Shown piece by piece: positions 26,489 to 37,453 of a stretch of 64,000 nt of DNA; positions within the stretch are counted from its first letter, which is position 1; each line of letters starts with the position of its first letter. The translations under genes and the position numbers were made by a program. The notes beneath the pieces were generated by a model. That model was given only the letters and a program-made list of their open reading frames with translations. It was not told the DNA's origin and ran no database searches. This DNA is from Siccibacter turicensis LMG 23730. GTDB lineage: Bacteria > Pseudomonadota > Gammaproteobacteria > Enterobacterales > Enterobacteriaceae. Location of the stretch: positions 197,596 through 261,595 of the forward strand of contig NZ_AWFZ01000030.1 of NCBI RefSeq assembly GCF_000463155.2, written 5' to 3'.

Positions 26489-27904
26489 TCATCCGCCCGG
26501 ATAGAGGGCGACACGTACCCGCAATCCCCCCAGCGTCTCGCTTTTAAGCAGCTCAGGCCGCGTGCGGTGCCAGCGCGCAATATCGTTGACCAGCGCCAGC
26601 CCCAGGCCAGCACCCGGCTGCTCAATGCCGGTTTCAAGCCGCTGAAACGGCTGCAGTGCCTGCTGCGACAGGGCGCTGTCAATACCAGGCCCGCTGTCTT
26701 CAATTTCAAGCCACACCCGCGTGCGATCCGAGGTGACGCGCAGCGTGATGGTTCCCCCCGGCGGCGTGTATTTCAGCGCGTTATCCAGCAGATTGGCGCA
26801 CAGCTCAGCCAGCAGGATCGGATCGCCCTCCACCATCACCGCCCCGCTCTCGCCTTCATACCCCGCATCAATCCTTTTTCCACGCGCCTCGGCGAAACGT
26901 GAGAAGCAGCACTCCCGCGCCAGCGCCGCGATATCCACCGCGACAAACTGCCGCTCCCCCTGCTCTTTCCCCTTAAGCTGCGCCAGCAGCAGCAGGCGCT
27001 CGGTCAGCGCGACGGTATGGTCCAGCGTGCGGCTGATGGCGCTCAGGCTCTCGCGCCACTGGGCGGGATCCGGACTGGCCAGCGCCACCGCGGTCTGCAT
27101 CCTGAGCACCGCCAGCGGCGTTTTCAGCTGGTGTGAGGCATCGGCGCTGAACCGCTCCTGACGGGCGATAAGGGCGCGCAGCCGGTCGATATAGCGATTG
27201 AATGCCACCACCAGCAAACGGGTTTCAGACCAGGGCAGCAGGTGATCCGGCAGCGGAGTAAGCACGCCCGGATCGCGGCGCACCATTATCCCGGAGAGCT
27301 GCCGCATCGGTTTTAACACCCGTCGCAGTAGCCAGCCTGCCAGCAGCAGCGTGATCAGCACCAGTCCCCCCTGGCTCACCGCCGATGAGAAGAGCAGATG
27401 CTGGGCCAGCAGGTGGCGGGACTGCAGCGTTTCCGCGACGGTGATCTCAACCATGCCGGTCACGCTCCCGCTGTTGACCGGCTGGAGCAGGCGGGCAACG
27501 CGTATCGCCTGTCCGCGGTAGGTGGCGTGGTAAAACCAGGCCAGCGCCGGGTAGAGCGCGGTGCGCGGCGTGCCGGGCGGCAGCGCGGGCAAATCGTCAT
27601 ACCCGGAAATCACCCGGCCGTTGATGTCCGTCACTTTGTAGTAGAGGCGGTCATTCATATTGAGCTCGACGCTGTCGAGCACCACCCAGGGCACCTCAAC
27701 CAGAATCTGCTGGTTACGCACCACCAGCCGCTCGGCAACCATCCGCGCCGAGGTCAGCAGGGTTCGGTCGTAGGCCTGGGTGGCGGCCTGCATCGCGCTG
27801 AAATAGCTGGTGAAGGCGGAAAACAGCCACAGCAGCAGCAGCGGCAGCCCCAGAAACAGCAGCAGGCGAGAAAAGAGGGACGGCGGCGGCCTATTGCGTT
27901 TCAT
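26489..27904 (-). CDS. tctE: Sensor histidine kinase TctE
   Basis: 471 residues from MKRNRPPPSLFSRLL; longer in-frame starts run back through tctD and are implausible. TM1 at ~12-35, a periplasmic sensing domain to ~165, TM2 ~170-190, HAMP, then DHp with phospho-His in 'SADASHQLKTPLAVLRMQ' and a HATPase with 'LCANLLDNALKYTPP', 'DSGPGI' and 'GAGLGLALV'. It overlaps the end of tctD by 14 bases. In Salmonella TctDE activates tctCBA in response to tricarboxylates such as citrate; the divergent tctCBA here makes the same job likely. Confidence 0.93.
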   Translation of the reverse strand: MKRNRPPPSLFSRLLLFLGLPLLLLWLFSAFTSYFSAMQAATQAYDRTLLTSARMVAERLVVRNQQILVEVPWVVLDSVELNMNDRLYYKVTDINGRVISGYDDLPALPPGTPRTALYPALAWFYHATYRGQAIRVARLLQPVNSGSVTGMVEITVAETLQSRHLLAQHLLFSSAVSQGGLVLITLLLAGWLLRRVLKPMRQLSGIMVRRDPGVLTPLPDHLLPWSETRLLVVAFNRYIDRLRALIARQERFSADASHQLKTPLAVLRMQTAVALASPDPAQWRESLSAISRTLDHTVALTERLLLLAQLKGKEQGERQFVAVDIAALARECCFSRFAEARGKRIDAGYEGESGAVMVEGDPILLAELCANLLDNALKYTPPGGTITLRVTSDRTRVWLEIEDSGPGIDSALSQQALQPFQRLETGIEQPGAGLGLALVNDIARWHRTRPELLKSETLGGLRVRVALYPGG

Positions 27905-28565
27905 CGCCGCACTCCAGCGCGTAGCCCAGCCCGCGAAGCGTGGTGATGCGCACATTGCTGGCGTGTAGCTTTTTGCGCAGCCGGTGGACGTAAAGCTCGA
28001 TGCTTTCCGGGCTGGCCTCATCCGACAGATTAAATACCTGATCGAACAGGTGCTGGCGCGATACCGGGCGGCCGCGGCGGTACATCAGCACCGTGAGCAG
28101 CGCGCACTCGCGCGGCGTCAGCGCCAGCGGCTTACCGGCCAGCTCAAAGTAGCCTTCATCATGAAACGCCAGATCGCCTAAGCGCTGGGTCTCCTGAATC
28201 TGCCCTTCGCTGCGCCTGAGCAGCGCGCGCAGCCGGGCATCAAGCTCCTCCAGCTGGAACGGCTTGGGCAGATAGTCATCCGCGCCCGCATTAAGCCCCT
28301 TTACCCGCTCCGCAACCTCGCTGCGCGCCGTGAGCAGCAGCACTGGCAGATGCTGACCGCGCTGGCGCAGACGCTGCACCACCTGTAGCCCATCCATGCG
28401 CGGCATGCCGATATCGAGTACCGCCATGGCGTAGCGCTCGCTTTGCAGCAGGTGGTCCGCCGCCTGACCGTCGAACACGCAGTCCACGGCAAACCCATGC
28501 TGCACTAGCGCTTTTTCCAGCCAGTGGGCCAGCTCACGATTATCTTCCGCCAGTAAGAGACGCAT
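27891..28565 (-). CDS. tctD: Response regulator TctD
   Basis: 224 residues, the length of Salmonella TctD. OmpR/PhoB family: receiver with Glu7-Asp8, phospho-Asp51 ('MAVLDIGMPRMDG') and Lys in 'YLPKPFQ'; winged helix from ~125 ('LTPRECALLTVLMYRRG', 'ELYVHRLRKKL'). It is the first gene of tctDE and is divergent from tctC with a 178-base shared promoter region. Confidence 0.95.
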   Translation of the reverse strand: MRLLLAEDNRELAHWLEKALVQHGFAVDCVFDGQAADHLLQSERYAMAVLDIGMPRMDGLQVVQRLRQRGQHLPVLLLTARSEVAERVKGLNAGADDYLPKPFQLEELDARLRALLRRSEGQIQETQRLGDLAFHDEGYFELAGKPLALTPRECALLTVLMYRRGRPVSRQHLFDQVFNLSDEASPESIELYVHRLRKKLHASNVRITTLRGLGYALECGDETQ

Positions 28566-28743
28566 ATCACATCCTGTAAAGTTTCTGTCGCGGTGAAAGG
28601 GAAATGAAAGGTTAACGTTTTAACAATCATGCAACCGAATCGCTACAAGGCGGTTCACATAATGAGAAAAACCTCTGCAGGCGCGCTATAAAGCAACGAA
28701 AATCGGGCGCGCCCACGTCACTTACCCGTACCGTGAGGACCTT
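28566..28743. promoter_or_regulatory. tctD-tctC divergent promoter region
   Basis: 178 bases between divergent starts, where TctD would be expected to bind. tctC has a Shine-Dalgarno (GTGAGGA) six bases before its ATG. I could not define -35/-10 boxes or a TctD repeat by eye. Confidence 0.45.
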
Positions 28744-29724
28744 ATGAGCACACGTTTCTGTCGTACCTGCATCGCCGCCACCCTGCTGCTGACCGCCTCC
28801 CCGCTGCTGGCGGCGGAGCCCCCTTCCCGCACCGAGTGTATTGCGCCCGCCAAACCCGGCGGCGGCTTCGACCTGACCTGCAAGCTGATTCAGGTCAGCC
28901 TCCAGGAGACGCACGTGATTGAGAAACCGATGCGCGTCACCTACATGCCCGGTGGCGTAGGGGCCGTCGCCTATAACGCTATCGTGGCCCAGCGTCCTGC
29001 GGAGCCGGGTACCGTGGTGGCGTTCTCCGGCGGTTCGCTGCTGAACCTGTCCCAGGGCAAGTTTGGCCGCTACAACGTCAACGATGTGCGCTGGCTTGCC
29101 AGCGTTGGTACCGATTACGGGATGATTGCCGTGCGCGCTGATTCGCCGTGGAAAAACCTCAAGGATCTGATGGGCGCGCTGGAGAAAAATCCGGAGAGCG
29201 TGGTGTTCGGCGCCGGGGCGTCTATCGGCAGCCAGGACTGGATGAAGACGGCGCTGCTGGCGAAGCAGGCCAACGTTGACCCGCGCAAGATGCGCTACGT
29301 CGCGTTTGAAGGCGGCGGCGAGCCGGTGACCGCGCTGATGGGCAACCATGTGCAGGCGGTGTCCGGCGACATGAGCGAAATGGTGCCGTACCTCAAGGGC
29401 GACAAGCTGCGTGTGCTGGCGGTATTTTCAGCCGAACGTCTGCCGGGCGCGCTTGCCGATGTCCCGACCGCCAAAGAGCAGGGTTACGATCTGGTCTGGC
29501 CCATCATTCGCGGCTTCTTTGTCGGCCCGAAGGTCAGCGACGCGGAGTACCAGTGGTGGGTGGATACCTTCCAGAAGCTTCAGCAGACCGAGGTGTTCAA
29601 GCAGCAGCGCGATCTGCGCGGCCTGTTTGAGTTCAACAAAAACGGCAAAGAGCTGGATGCGTACGTGAAGCAGCAGGTAGAAGCCTACCATAAACAGGCC
29701 CAGGCCTTTGGCCTGGCGAACTGA
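28744..29724 (+). CDS. tctC: Tricarboxylate-binding periplasmic protein TctC
   Basis: 326 residues. The signal peptide ends 'SPLLAAEPPS'. Member of the Bug/TctC family of extracytoplasmic solute receptors for tripartite tricarboxylate transporters (TTT). The conserved beginning of the family fold is seen in 'CIAPAKPGGGFDLTCKLIQ', with two cysteines flanking it, and later 'VTALMGNHVQAVSGDMSEM'. It captures citrate-like tricarboxylates in the periplasm and delivers them to TctAB. It is first gene of tctCBA, 11 bases before tctB. Confidence 0.95.
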   Translation: MSTRFCRTCIAATLLLTASPLLAAEPPSRTECIAPAKPGGGFDLTCKLIQVSLQETHVIEKPMRVTYMPGGVGAVAYNAIVAQRPAEPGTVVAFSGGSLLNLSQGKFGRYNVNDVRWLASVGTDYGMIAVRADSPWKNLKDLMGALEKNPESVVFGAGASIGSQDWMKTALLAKQANVDPRKMRYVAFEGGGEPVTALMGNHVQAVSGDMSEMVPYLKGDKLRVLAVFSAERLPGALADVPTAKEQGYDLVWPIIRGFFVGPKVSDAEYQWWVDTFQKLQQTEVFKQQRDLRGLFEFNKNGKELDAYVKQQVEAYHKQAQAFGLAN

Positions 29725-29735
29725 GGAGAGGCGCC

Positions 29736-30167
29736 ATGAGCGATCGTATTTTCGCCAGTATATGGATCCTGCTCTGCCTCGGCGGCCTGGTGGTCGCCTG
29801 GCAAATTCACAGCGAATACAGCTACGAACCCGTTGGCCCGCGTCCGTTTCCGGTGGGCATTCTGGCCCTGATGCTGCTGTGCGCCGTGCTGCTGCTGTTG
29901 CGCCATCCGGATCTGGTGGAGTGGCCGCATAAAACGGTGCTCCAGCGGCTGCTGATCATGGTCATCGCCCTGACGCTCTACGCCTGGGGTTTCGAATGGC
30001 TGGGCTTCCCGCTGGCCACCGCGCTGCTGACCGCCGTGTTCGGCATGCTGTTTGGCGCCACCCTTCCCGCCGCGCTGGTTGCCGGGGCGCTGATGGGCGT
30101 CACGTTCTGGTATGCCTTTGACTCACTACTTGACGTCACGCTGCCCCTCGGCGCCTGGCTAGGTTAA
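29736..30167 (+). CDS. tctB: Tricarboxylate transporter small membrane subunit TctB
   Basis: 143 residues, four predicted TM helices ('ILLCLGGLVVAW', 'FPVGILALMLLCAVLLLL', 'LLIMVIALTLYAWGF', 'ALVAGALMGVTFWYAF'). Small integral subunit of the TTT transporter; needed with TctA but of unclear mechanistic role. It lies between tctC and tctA with gaps of 11 and 12 bases. Confidence 0.93.
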   Translation: MSDRIFASIWILLCLGGLVVAWQIHSEYSYEPVGPRPFPVGILALMLLCAVLLLLRHPDLVEWPHKTVLQRLLIMVIALTLYAWGFEWLGFPLATALLTAVFGMLFGATLPAALVAGALMGVTFWYAFDSLLDVTLPLGAWLG

Positions 30168-30179
30168 CGGAGAACGATT

Positions 30180-31691
30180 ATGGATACCTGGTTATACCTC
30201 TCGCAGGGCTTTGCGGTAGCGCTCACCCCGGAAAACCTGATGATCGCCCTGATCGGCTGCTTCGCCGGCACCATCGTCGGCCTGCTGCCGGGCCTTGGCC
30301 CTATCAACGGGGTCGCGATCCTGCTGCCGCTGGCGTTTGCCATGCATCTTCCGGCCACCTCAGCGCTGATCCTGCTGGCCACGGTCTACATCGGCTGTGA
30401 ATATGGCGGGCGCATCTCCTCCATTCTGTTAAACGTGCCCGGTGACGCCGCAGCGATCATGACCGCTCTCGACGGCTATCCCATGGCTAAACAGGGGCGC
30501 GGCGGCGTGGCGCTATCCATCTCCGCCGTCAGCTCCTTTGTCGGGTCAATGATCGCCATTGGCGGCATTATTCTCTTCGCCCCCACCCTGGCGCAGTGGT
30601 CGCTGGCGTTTGGGCCGGCCGAGTATTTTGCGCTGATGGTGTTCGCGATTGCCTGTCTGGGCAGCATGATGGCGCAGAACCCGCTCAAGTCATTTCTCTC
30701 GGCGCTGCTGGGCCTCGGGCTGGCGACGGTCGGCGTGGATGCCAATACCGGGGTCTATCGCTTCACCTTCGACAGCGTGCACCTCTCCGACGGCATCCAG
30801 TTTATCGTGGTGGTGATTGGGCTGTTCTCGGTGTCGGAGATCCTGCTGATGCTGGAGAGCACCAGCAGCGGCCAGACGCTGGTGCGCAAGACCGGACGGA
30901 TGATGTTCAACGTCAAAGAGGCGGTAAGCTGTACCGGCGCGACCCTGCGCTCGTCGGTCATCGGCTTCTTTGTCGGCATTCTGCCCGGTGCCGGGGCCAC
31001 CATCGCCAGCGCCATTACCTATATGACCGAGAAAAAGCTCAGCGGTGATAAAGGGACATTTGGCAACGGCGATATCCGGGGCGTTGCCGCGCCGGAAGCG
31101 GCTAATAACGCCTCGGCGTGCGGTTCGTTTATCCCGATGCTGACACTGGGGGTGCCGGGTTCAGGTACCACAGCGGTGATGATGGGCGCGCTGACGCTCT
31201 ATAACATCACGCCGGGTCCGGGGATGTTTACCGAGCAGCCCGATATAGTCTGGGGACTGATTGCCGCCCTGCTTATCGCCAACGTCATGCTGCTTATCAT
31301 GAACATTCCGCTCATCGGCCTGTTCACCCGTATGCTGACCATTCCGATGTGGTTCCTGGCACCGGCGATTGCAGCCGTCTCGGCGGTGGGGGTCTATGCG
31401 GTACACAGCACCACCTTCGATCTGGTGTTAATGGTGGCGCTTGGCGTGCTGGGCTATCTGCTGCGCAAAATGCACTTCCCGATGTCGCCGTTGATTTTAG
31501 GCTTCGTGCTGGGGGAGATGCTGGAGCAAAACCTGCGACGCGCGCTCTCGATCAGTAACGGCAACCTGGCGATCCTGTGGGAGAGCGGCGTAACGAAATC
31601 CCTGCTGACGCTGGCCGTCGTGGTGGTGGTGGTCCCGCCGCTGGTCAAACTGCTGCGCAAACGCCGCAAGACGGCGCTGGAAGCTGGCTGA
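30180..31691 (+). CDS. tctA: Tricarboxylate transporter large membrane subunit TctA
   Basis: 503 residues, about 12 TM helices. Proton- or sodium-coupled permease of the TTT system. Two related glycine-rich motifs mark the pseudo-repeat halves: '[17 protein letters not shown]' near residue 35 and '[17 protein letters not shown]' near 260. It ends the tct operon; its stop is only two bases from the stop of the oppositely transcribed menE, with no terminator between. Confidence 0.95.
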   Translation: MDTWLYLSQGFAVALTPENLMIALIGCFAGTIVGLLPGLGPINGVAILLPLAFAMHLPATSALILLATVYIGCEYGGRISSILLNVPGDAAAIMTALDGYPMAKQGRGGVALSISAVSSFVGSMIAIGGIILFAPTLAQWSLAFGPAEYFALMVFAIACLGSMMAQNPLKSFLSALLGLGLATVGVDANTGVYRFTFDSVHLSDGIQFIVVVIGLFSVSEILLMLESTSSGQTLVRKTGRMMFNVKEAVSCTGATLRSSVIGFFVGILPGAGATIASAITYMTEKKLSGDKGTFGNGDIRGVAAPEAANNASACGSFIPMLTLGVPGSGTTAVMMGALTLYNITPGPGMFTEQPDIVWGLIAALLIANVMLLIMNIPLIGLFTRMLTIPMWFLAPAIAAVSAVGVYAVHSTTFDLVLMVALGVLGYLLRKMHFPMSPLILGFVLGEMLEQNLRRALSISNGNLAILWESGVTKSLLTLAVVVVVVPPLVKLLRKRRKTALEAG

Positions 31692-31693
31692 TA

Positions 31694-33061
31694 TCAGGCC
31701 AGCACGCTGGCAACCCACTCCTGAAGCTGACGGCGGGAGATCTTAATCCCGCCGGTTTTCAGCGTCTCCGGCAGCGTCAGCCAGTGCACCGGCTGCTGAA
31801 AACGGGCCAGCTGCTCTTTCACCCAGCTGGCCAGACGCTCCGGGATCACCTCGTCGGCGTACTCCACCACCGCCACCGGCCGCTGGCCGAACTCCACGTC
31901 CTTCACCGGCACCACGAACACCTGGCTTATCCCCGGCAGTCGGGCAATCACGCGCTCCACCTCTTCGGGCTGAATGCCCTCGCCAGCGCTGAAGAACAGG
32001 TTATCGAGCCGCCCCTGCACCGTCAGCCTGCCGTCGGCGATATAGCCCCGGTCACGAGTGGCAAACCAGCCCTCGGCATTGGTCACCGGACGCAGTGCGC
32101 CGTCAAGCCAGTAGCCGCTGGCCATGCTGGCCGCGCGGATCCACACCTCATTGTCGACCACTCTCACCTCGCGGCCTGCCAGCGGCGCGCCGACATCCGG
32201 CAGCCCGTCGGCGGCTTTCCCACACACCGTTGAGGCCAGCTCGGTCATACCGTAGCCGCAGAAGCAGGAGATGCCGCGCTGCTGGGCCGCGTGGGTTAAC
32301 TCCACCGGTATTGTCGCCCCGCCCAGCAGCACGGCGCGCAGCCGTTCCGGCACGCCATCGTCGTTGAGCAGTCGCCACAGCTGGGTCGGGACCAGCGAGG
32401 CGTGACTGCACCCGGCCAGCGCCCCGGAGAGGCCCATCCCGTCATACACGGCCAGTTGCGCGCCGGCCAGCAGCCAGCGCCAGAGGATCCCCTGGCCCGA
32501 GACATGAAACAGCGGCAGCGACAGCAGCCAGCGGTCTTCGCCGCTGAAGGGGATCATCGCCAGTACCCCGGCGGCACTGGCGAGATGCGCCTGCGCCGTA
32601 TGCACGGCCGCTTTCGGCATTCCCGACGAACCGGAGGTGAGCGTCATGGTGGCGAGCCGCTGGGGATCCCAGGCCGCCGCGCCGTCGCCGGTGGCGTATT
32701 GCAGACTCAGCGCGCGCAGGTGAGTGTCGGGCAGCATGCCATCCAGCGTCAGCGAAAAGCGCAGCGTCATGCCGGGCAGCAGCGTTTCCAGCTGGACGGC
32801 GGGCAGCGTCGGATTGAGCGGCAGCAGGCGCACGCCACACTGCAACAGCGCAAGCCAGGCAAGCAGCGTATCTGCGCGATTACGGGCACACAGCGCCACG
32901 CCATCGCCTTCGCGCACGCCCTGCTGATAAAACCCCGCCGCGAGGGCGTCGATACGCCCGCACAGTTCATGCCAGCTCAGCGGCGTACCGTCGAGCACCA
33001 GGGCAACTGCGTCCGGCTGTTCGCGCTGCCAGTGCCGCCAGGGCCAGTCAGTAAACGTCAT
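31694..33061 (-). CDS. menE: o-Succinylbenzoate-CoA ligase MenE
   Basis: 455 residues. Acyl-adenylate-forming enzyme: activates o-succinylbenzoate with ATP and CoA for ring closure by MenB. The phosphate loop '[17 protein letters not shown]', core motif '[11 protein letters not shown]' and hinge/C-terminal region '[21 protein letters not shown]' are present, with the C-terminal catalytic Lys in '[11 protein letters not shown]'. It is last gene of menDHBCE and overlaps menC by four bases. Confidence 0.96.
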   Translation of the reverse strand: MTFTDWPWRHWQREQPDAVALVLDGTPLSWHELCGRIDALAAGFYQQGVREGDGVALCARNRADTLLAWLALLQCGVRLLPLNPTLPAVQLETLLPGMTLRFSLTLDGMLPDTHLRALSLQYATGDGAAAWDPQRLATMTLTSGSSGMPKAAVHTAQAHLASAAGVLAMIPFSGEDRWLLSLPLFHVSGQGILWRWLLAGAQLAVYDGMGLSGALAGCSHASLVPTQLWRLLNDDGVPERLRAVLLGGATIPVELTHAAQQRGISCFCGYGMTELASTVCGKAADGLPDVGAPLAGREVRVVDNEVWIRAASMASGYWLDGALRPVTNAEGWFATRDRGYIADGRLTVQGRLDNLFFSAGEGIQPEEVERVIARLPGISQVFVVPVKDVEFGQRPVAVVEYADEVIPERLASWVKEQLARFQQPVHWLTLPETLKTGGIKISRRQLQEWVASVLA

Positions 33062-34023
33062 AGCACCGCCTCCAGCCGTTCGACGCCATACAGAGGGAGC
33101 GTGCTGCCGGGCCAGGGGCGGAGCAGCTGGGCCTGCATCAGGGTGAGCGTGTCCAGGCCCGGCACCACGTCAGGCGTGAGCCAGGCGGCGATGCGCGCCA
33201 GCTGGGTCAGTCCGAGGCTGGATTCAATGGACGAGCTAATCACCGCCTGCAGCCCGGCGGCATGGGCGGCCTCTACCTGCTCGCGAACCTGTTGCAGGCT
33301 GCCGGTCAGCGTCGGTTTGATCACCACCGCCGCGACGCCCGGTTCGGCAACAAAGCGAAAATCCGCTTCGCGAAGGCTTTCGTCCCAGGCAATGGCGATG
33401 CCGTACTGCTGCGCAAACGCACGCGATTCGTCCCGGGTGCGGCAGGGCTCTTCGATAAACGCAATGCGATCGCGCCACTGCGGGTTAACGTAGCGGGCAA
33501 ACTGTTCGGCTTTCAGCGGCGTCCACGCCCGGTTGGCGTCCAGCCGCAGGCGAAGACCCGGCACCGCTTCCAGCAGCAGATTGACCATCATCCCATCGCG
33601 CACCGCTTCGTAGAGGCCCACTTTGACCTTGGCGATCTTCTCACCGGGCAGAGCACTTAACATGGCGAACAGCTCGTCGGGATCGCCGGTGCACAGCGGT
33701 GCGGCGCGATAATCCGCCGCCCCAGGCAGGCTTTGCTCCAGCTCGGCGCAGGCGCAGCTCAGCCCGAACGCGATGCTCGGATAGCCCGGCAGCGCGGCGT
33801 CGTCCCCCTGCTGCCAGCCGTGTAACCACGCCGTTGCCGCCTGCTGGCACGCCTCAAGAGATTCCTGACTGAAGCCCGCCAGCGGGGCGATCTCGCCCCA
33901 GCCTTCGCGCCCGTCCTGATTAAGACACACCAGCAGCCCGTCGCGGGTTTTCAGGCGCTGATTGCGCAGCACCACCCCGGCATCCAGGGGCAGCTGATAG
34001 CGAAAAAGCCGTGCGCGACGCAT
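33058..34023 (-). CDS. menC: o-Succinylbenzoate synthase MenC
   Basis: 321 residues (E. coli 320). Enolase-superfamily dehydratase converting SHCHC to o-succinylbenzoate. The barrel shows the catalytic Lys of 'AKVKVGLYE', metal ligands in 'LRLDANRAW', 'AFIEEPCR' and 'AWDESLRE', and the second catalytic Lys in 'VIKPTLTGS'. It overlaps menB by one base and menE by four. Confidence 0.96.
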   Translation of the reverse strand: MRRARLFRYQLPLDAGVVLRNQRLKTRDGLLVCLNQDGREGWGEIAPLAGFSQESLEACQQAATAWLHGWQQGDDAALPGYPSIAFGLSCACAELEQSLPGAADYRAAPLCTGDPDELFAMLSALPGEKIAKVKVGLYEAVRDGMMVNLLLEAVPGLRLRLDANRAWTPLKAEQFARYVNPQWRDRIAFIEEPCRTRDESRAFAQQYGIAIAWDESLREADFRFVAEPGVAAVVIKPTLTGSLQQVREQVEAAHAAGLQAVISSSIESSLGLTQLARIAAWLTPDVVPGLDTLTLMQAQLLRPWPGSTLPLYGVERLEAVL

Positions 34024-34880
34024 TACGGGTTCCGTTTAAACTTGCTGAAATCGGGCTGACGTTTCTGGTTGAAGGCGTTGCGTCCCTCCTGCCCCTCTTC
34101 CGTCATGTAGAACAGCATGGTGGCGTTGCCCGCCAGTTCCTGCAGCCCTGCCTGGCCGTCGCAGTCGGCGTTGAGCGCAGCTTTCAGGCAGCGCAGCGCC
34201 ATCGGGCTGTTCTGCAACATTTCGCGGCACCAGCGCACGGTCTCTTTTTCCAGATCGGCCAGCGGCACCACGGTGTTAACGAGGCCCATATCCAGCGCGG
34301 CCTGTGCATCATACTGGCGGCACAGGAACCAGATTTCGCGCGCTTTTTTCTGCCCGACGATACGCGCCATGTAGGCCGCGCCCCAGCCGCCATCAAACGA
34401 ACCAACTTTCGGGCCGGTCTGACCAAAAATCGCGTTATCCGCGGCAATGGTCAGATCGCACATCATGTGCAGTACATGACCGCCGCCGATGGAATACCCG
34501 GCGACCATCGCCACCACGGGCTTCGGGCAGGTACGGATCTGACGCTGAAAATCGAGCACGTTGAGGTGATGCACCCCGGAGTCATCCTGATAGCCGCCGT
34601 AGTCGCCGCGGACTTTTTGGTCGCCGCCGGCGCAGAAGGCTTTCTCCCCTTCGCCGGTCAGAATGATGGTGCCGATGCTGTCGTCATAGCGCGCATCCGC
34701 CAGCGCCTGAATCATCTCTTTCACCGTCAGCGGACGAAACGCGTTGCGCACTTCCGGGCGGTTAATGGTGATTTTTGCTATGCCGTCGGTGGATTTCTGG
34801 TAGCGGATATCGCTGAAACCCTGTGAACAATCGAGCCATTCAACCGGGGCGTAGAGCTGCGTTTCATCGGGATAGATCAT
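34023..34880 (-). CDS. menB: 1,4-Dihydroxy-2-naphthoyl-CoA synthase MenB
   Basis: 285 residues, the E. coli length. Crotonase-fold Dieckmann cyclase closing the second ring of menaquinone. Characteristic features are the oxyanion-hole stretch '[19 protein letters not shown]', the flexible region '[18 protein letters not shown]', and '[20 protein letters not shown]' with the bicarbonate-site Gly of type-I MenB. The ATG overlaps the menH stop by four bases. Confidence 0.97.
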   Translation of the reverse strand: MIYPDETQLYAPVEWLDCSQGFSDIRYQKSTDGIAKITINRPEVRNAFRPLTVKEMIQALADARYDDSIGTIILTGEGEKAFCAGGDQKVRGDYGGYQDDSGVHHLNVLDFQRQIRTCPKPVVAMVAGYSIGGGHVLHMMCDLTIAADNAIFGQTGPKVGSFDGGWGAAYMARIVGQKKAREIWFLCRQYDAQAALDMGLVNTVVPLADLEKETVRWCREMLQNSPMALRCLKAALNADCDGQAGLQELAGNATMLFYMTEEGQEGRNAFNQKRQPDFSKFKRNP

Positions 34881-35650
34881 AGGTTTTCCTCAGAGGAAGC
34901 GTGCAAAATGGAGGTCAGGCAGGCGCAAAACGCCTGCGGGTTCTCCCGGTGGGCATTGTGCCCGGCATCAGGAAGGGTATGGCAGCGCGCGGCGATGGAC
35001 TGCGCGATAGCCTGAAAGCGGGTATCGCGTTCGCCGCACAGAAAATGGAACGGCACCGGCAGCTTCGCCAGGCGAGCACGCAAATCCGGCTGACGTGCCA
35101 GGGAGGTAGCCGTGAGCATCGCGCTGAGTGCCGCCGGATGGTTATCCCGGCGAAGCGCGATAAACCGCTGGCGCTGCGCTTCAGACAGCGAGGCAAACAC
35201 CGGCTGGCGATACCACTCATCCAGCACCCTCTCCAGCGGCTGGTGCGTAAAGCGCGCCGCCCAGTGGTGGTCCGACGCACGGCGTTCGTCGCGCTCGCGG
35301 CCAGTGGTTAGCCCCGGATGCGCACCCTCGGCAATCAGCCCGCGCAGTCCCTCTGGCTGCCTGCAGGCGTGATACATGGCGACGCGGCCGCCGAGGGAGT
35401 ACCCCACCAGCCAGTAGCTCAGTATGTTGTAATTAATTAGGGTGTTTTGCAGCAGCCGCTGGGTTTGCGCAAAGCCGCTCGTTGATACCGCGTGCGACGC
35501 GCCGTGGCCGGGCAGGTCGATCAGCAGCTGGGGGTTGGCGAAGGCGGAGGTTATCTCCTGCCAGTCGCTACCGGCACCAAGAAACCCGTGCAGCCAGACG
35601 ATCCACGGCAGCGCGCGCTTCCCCGGTATCACCACCGCGTGCAGGCTCAC
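34877..35650 (-). CDS. menH: SHCHC synthase MenH (alpha/beta hydrolase)
   Basis: 257 residues (E. coli 252). Eliminates pyruvate from SEPHCHC to give SHCHC. Alpha/beta-hydrolase fold with nucleophile Ser in '[13 protein letters not shown]', acid in '[13 protein letters not shown]' and His in '[12 protein letters not shown]'. The oxyanion-side motif '[12 protein letters not shown]' is present. It overlaps menD and menB by four bases each. Confidence 0.95.
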   Translation of the reverse strand: MSLHAVVIPGKRALPWIVWLHGFLGAGSDWQEITSAFANPQLLIDLPGHGASHAVSTSGFAQTQRLLQNTLINYNILSYWLVGYSLGGRVAMYHACRQPEGLRGLIAEGAHPGLTTGRERDERRASDHHWAARFTHQPLERVLDEWYRQPVFASLSEAQRQRFIALRRDNHPAALSAMLTATSLARQPDLRARLAKLPVPFHFLCGERDTRFQAIAQSIAARCHTLPDAGHNAHRENPQAFCACLTSILHASSEENL

Positions 35651-37317
35651 AGCTGGCTGACCTCAGCGAGCAGCTTGCGCAGCGTGTCCACCCCGCCGGT
35701 CTCGCTGACCACGGCTTCAACGACGGTGGCGCGCGGCGTCTGCCACGCCTCGTCCAGCGCCGTGCGTAAGGCGGCCAGATCGGCGGGTTGCTGGTACCCC
35801 AGACCAAACAGGGCTGCGGCATGGCGAAACTCGACGTGCTGCGGCATGCAGTAGAACCGCTCGCGCACGGCGCTGTCTGTGGGCAACAGCGAGAAAATTT
35901 GCCCGCCGTTGTTGTTGATGATCAGCAGCACAAAGGGGGCGCTAACCTCGCGCAGCAGCGCCAGGGCATTGAGATCGTAGAGCGCGGAGAGATCGCCGAT
36001 AATCGCCAGCGTCGCCCGGCCGGTGGCGCGCTGCACCCCGGCCGCGGTGGAAATCAGGCCATCAATGCCGCTCGCGCCTCGGTTACTGTAGACCGGATAA
36101 CCGGCCGGAAGCTGCGCCAGGGCATCGATAAGCCGCACCACCAGGCTGTTGCCGAGGAAAAGCTGGCCCTGTTTCGGGAGCAGGCCGGGAAGACGGTGGG
36201 CGATCTGCGCCTCGCCGAATGCTGACGTGGCGGCTTCGACCCGATGCTGCGCCTCGCCTGCCAGCAACGCCAGCCGGGGTGCCCAGGGTGAACGCGCCGT
36301 TGCCGGGTGCGCGCCAAGCCAGGCGCTGACAGTGGCCACCAGACGGCGACCGCGATGGTGCCCGGGATCGAGCCGCCCCGGCAGGCTATCAATCAGCCAG
36401 TAAGCCTGTGGCGTACAGCTGGCCTGCCACTGAAGCAGGCGTTTACCCGTCAGGCTGCTGCCGAACTGCACCACGATTTCCGCGCAGGCCAGCTCACGCT
36501 GCGCCTGCGAATGGCTCAGCCACAGGTCGGCACAGGGCAGCGGTTGCCCGGTCTGAGAGAGCGCATCGCCAATCAGCGGCCAGCCAAGCGTCTGCGCCCA
36601 GTCGGCCACCTGCTGCCCTTCATCCACGCTCAGACGTCCGGCAATCACCACCCCACGCTTTTCACGCCAGGCTGGCCAGTCCGGCTCCACGCTTACGCCC
36701 GACGACTGCCCGGCGCGAAGCCACGGCGTGCGCTCCTGCCACCAGCTGCCGGCCGCCTGAAGCCAGGCTTCGCCGGTGGCGTCCATATCGCCATAGAGCG
36801 GTTCGGCGAACGGGCAGTTGATATGTACCGCCCCGCCGTTGTGCGTATTGAGCAGGTTATCAATGGCGGAGAGCAGCCAGCTAACCGGAATATCCGGGGT
36901 GGGCCGTGGCAGAGAGAGCGCGGCGGCGGGATGCGTGGCGAAGATGTCGGTCTGGCGAATCGCCTGGTTTGCGCCGCAGTCGATCATCTCCGGCGGGCGG
37001 TCCGCGGTGAGCAGAATCAATTTTTCACCGGTCAACCCTGCCTCAATCACCGCCGGATAGAGGTTCGCCACCGCCGTGCCGGAGGTGACAATCACCGCGA
37101 CCGGCTGCCCGCTGGCTTTTGCCAGACCCAGCGCAAGATGCCCCAGCCCACGCTCGTCGAAGTGGGTGTGGTGGGTCAAGCCTGGATGAGCGGCGGCCGC
37201 AAGGGTAAGCGGCGTCGAGCGGGAGCCAGGAGCAATACAGACGTGCTGTACGCCGTGGCGGGTGACCGCTTCGAGGATGGCCGTTGCCCAGCGTCGGTTG
37301 AAAGCGCTTATCGACAT
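35647..37317 (-). CDS. menD: SEPHCHC synthase MenD (ThDP-dependent)
   Basis: 556 residues from [10 protein letters not shown], the E. coli length and start; an eight-codon upstream extension is unconserved. Adds the succinic semialdehyde-ThDP unit from 2-oxoglutarate to isochorismate. The ThDP glutamate lies in '[14 protein letters not shown]'; the GD...NN metal/diphosphate motif is '[18 protein letters not shown]' then '[14 protein letters not shown]'. Normally menF, which makes isochorismate, lies immediately upstream. Here menD is instead first gene of the operon with its own possible promoter, so isochorismate must come from another synthase such as EntC. Confidence 0.97.
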   Translation of the reverse strand: MSISAFNRRWATAILEAVTRHGVQHVCIAPGSRSTPLTLAAAAHPGLTHHTHFDERGLGHLALGLAKASGQPVAVIVTSGTAVANLYPAVIEAGLTGEKLILLTADRPPEMIDCGANQAIRQTDIFATHPAAALSLPRPTPDIPVSWLLSAIDNLLNTHNGGAVHINCPFAEPLYGDMDATGEAWLQAAGSWWQERTPWLRAGQSSGVSVEPDWPAWREKRGVVIAGRLSVDEGQQVADWAQTLGWPLIGDALSQTGQPLPCADLWLSHSQAQRELACAEIVVQFGSSLTGKRLLQWQASCTPQAYWLIDSLPGRLDPGHHRGRRLVATVSAWLGAHPATARSPWAPRLALLAGEAQHRVEAATSAFGEAQIAHRLPGLLPKQGQLFLGNSLVVRLIDALAQLPAGYPVYSNRGASGIDGLISTAAGVQRATGRATLAIIGDLSALYDLNALALLREVSAPFVLLIINNNGGQIFSLLPTDSAVRERFYCMPQHVEFRHAAALFGLGYQQPADLAALRTALDEAWQTPRATVVEAVVSETGGVDTLRKLLAEVSQL

Positions 37318-37344
37318 GATGTTGTCCGGTATCAAATTCACCGG

Positions 37345-37378
37345 GTCATTATAAGGATCGTGCCAGGGGCTGTTTTGA
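37345..37378 (-). promoter_or_regulatory. Candidate menD promoter
   Basis: On the minus strand a perfect TATAAT (37353-37348) lies ~30 bases before the menD ATG. The -35 region 17 bases upstream (AAAACA) is poor, so confidence is modest. It would explain how men genes are expressed without menF upstream. Confidence 0.4.
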
Positions 37379-37453
37379 CGTGGGTCGGTATTGTGACTTT
37401 CCGGAGGAAATTAGCGGTGCAGACGTACGAGGGAAATGCAGGGTGAAACACGC

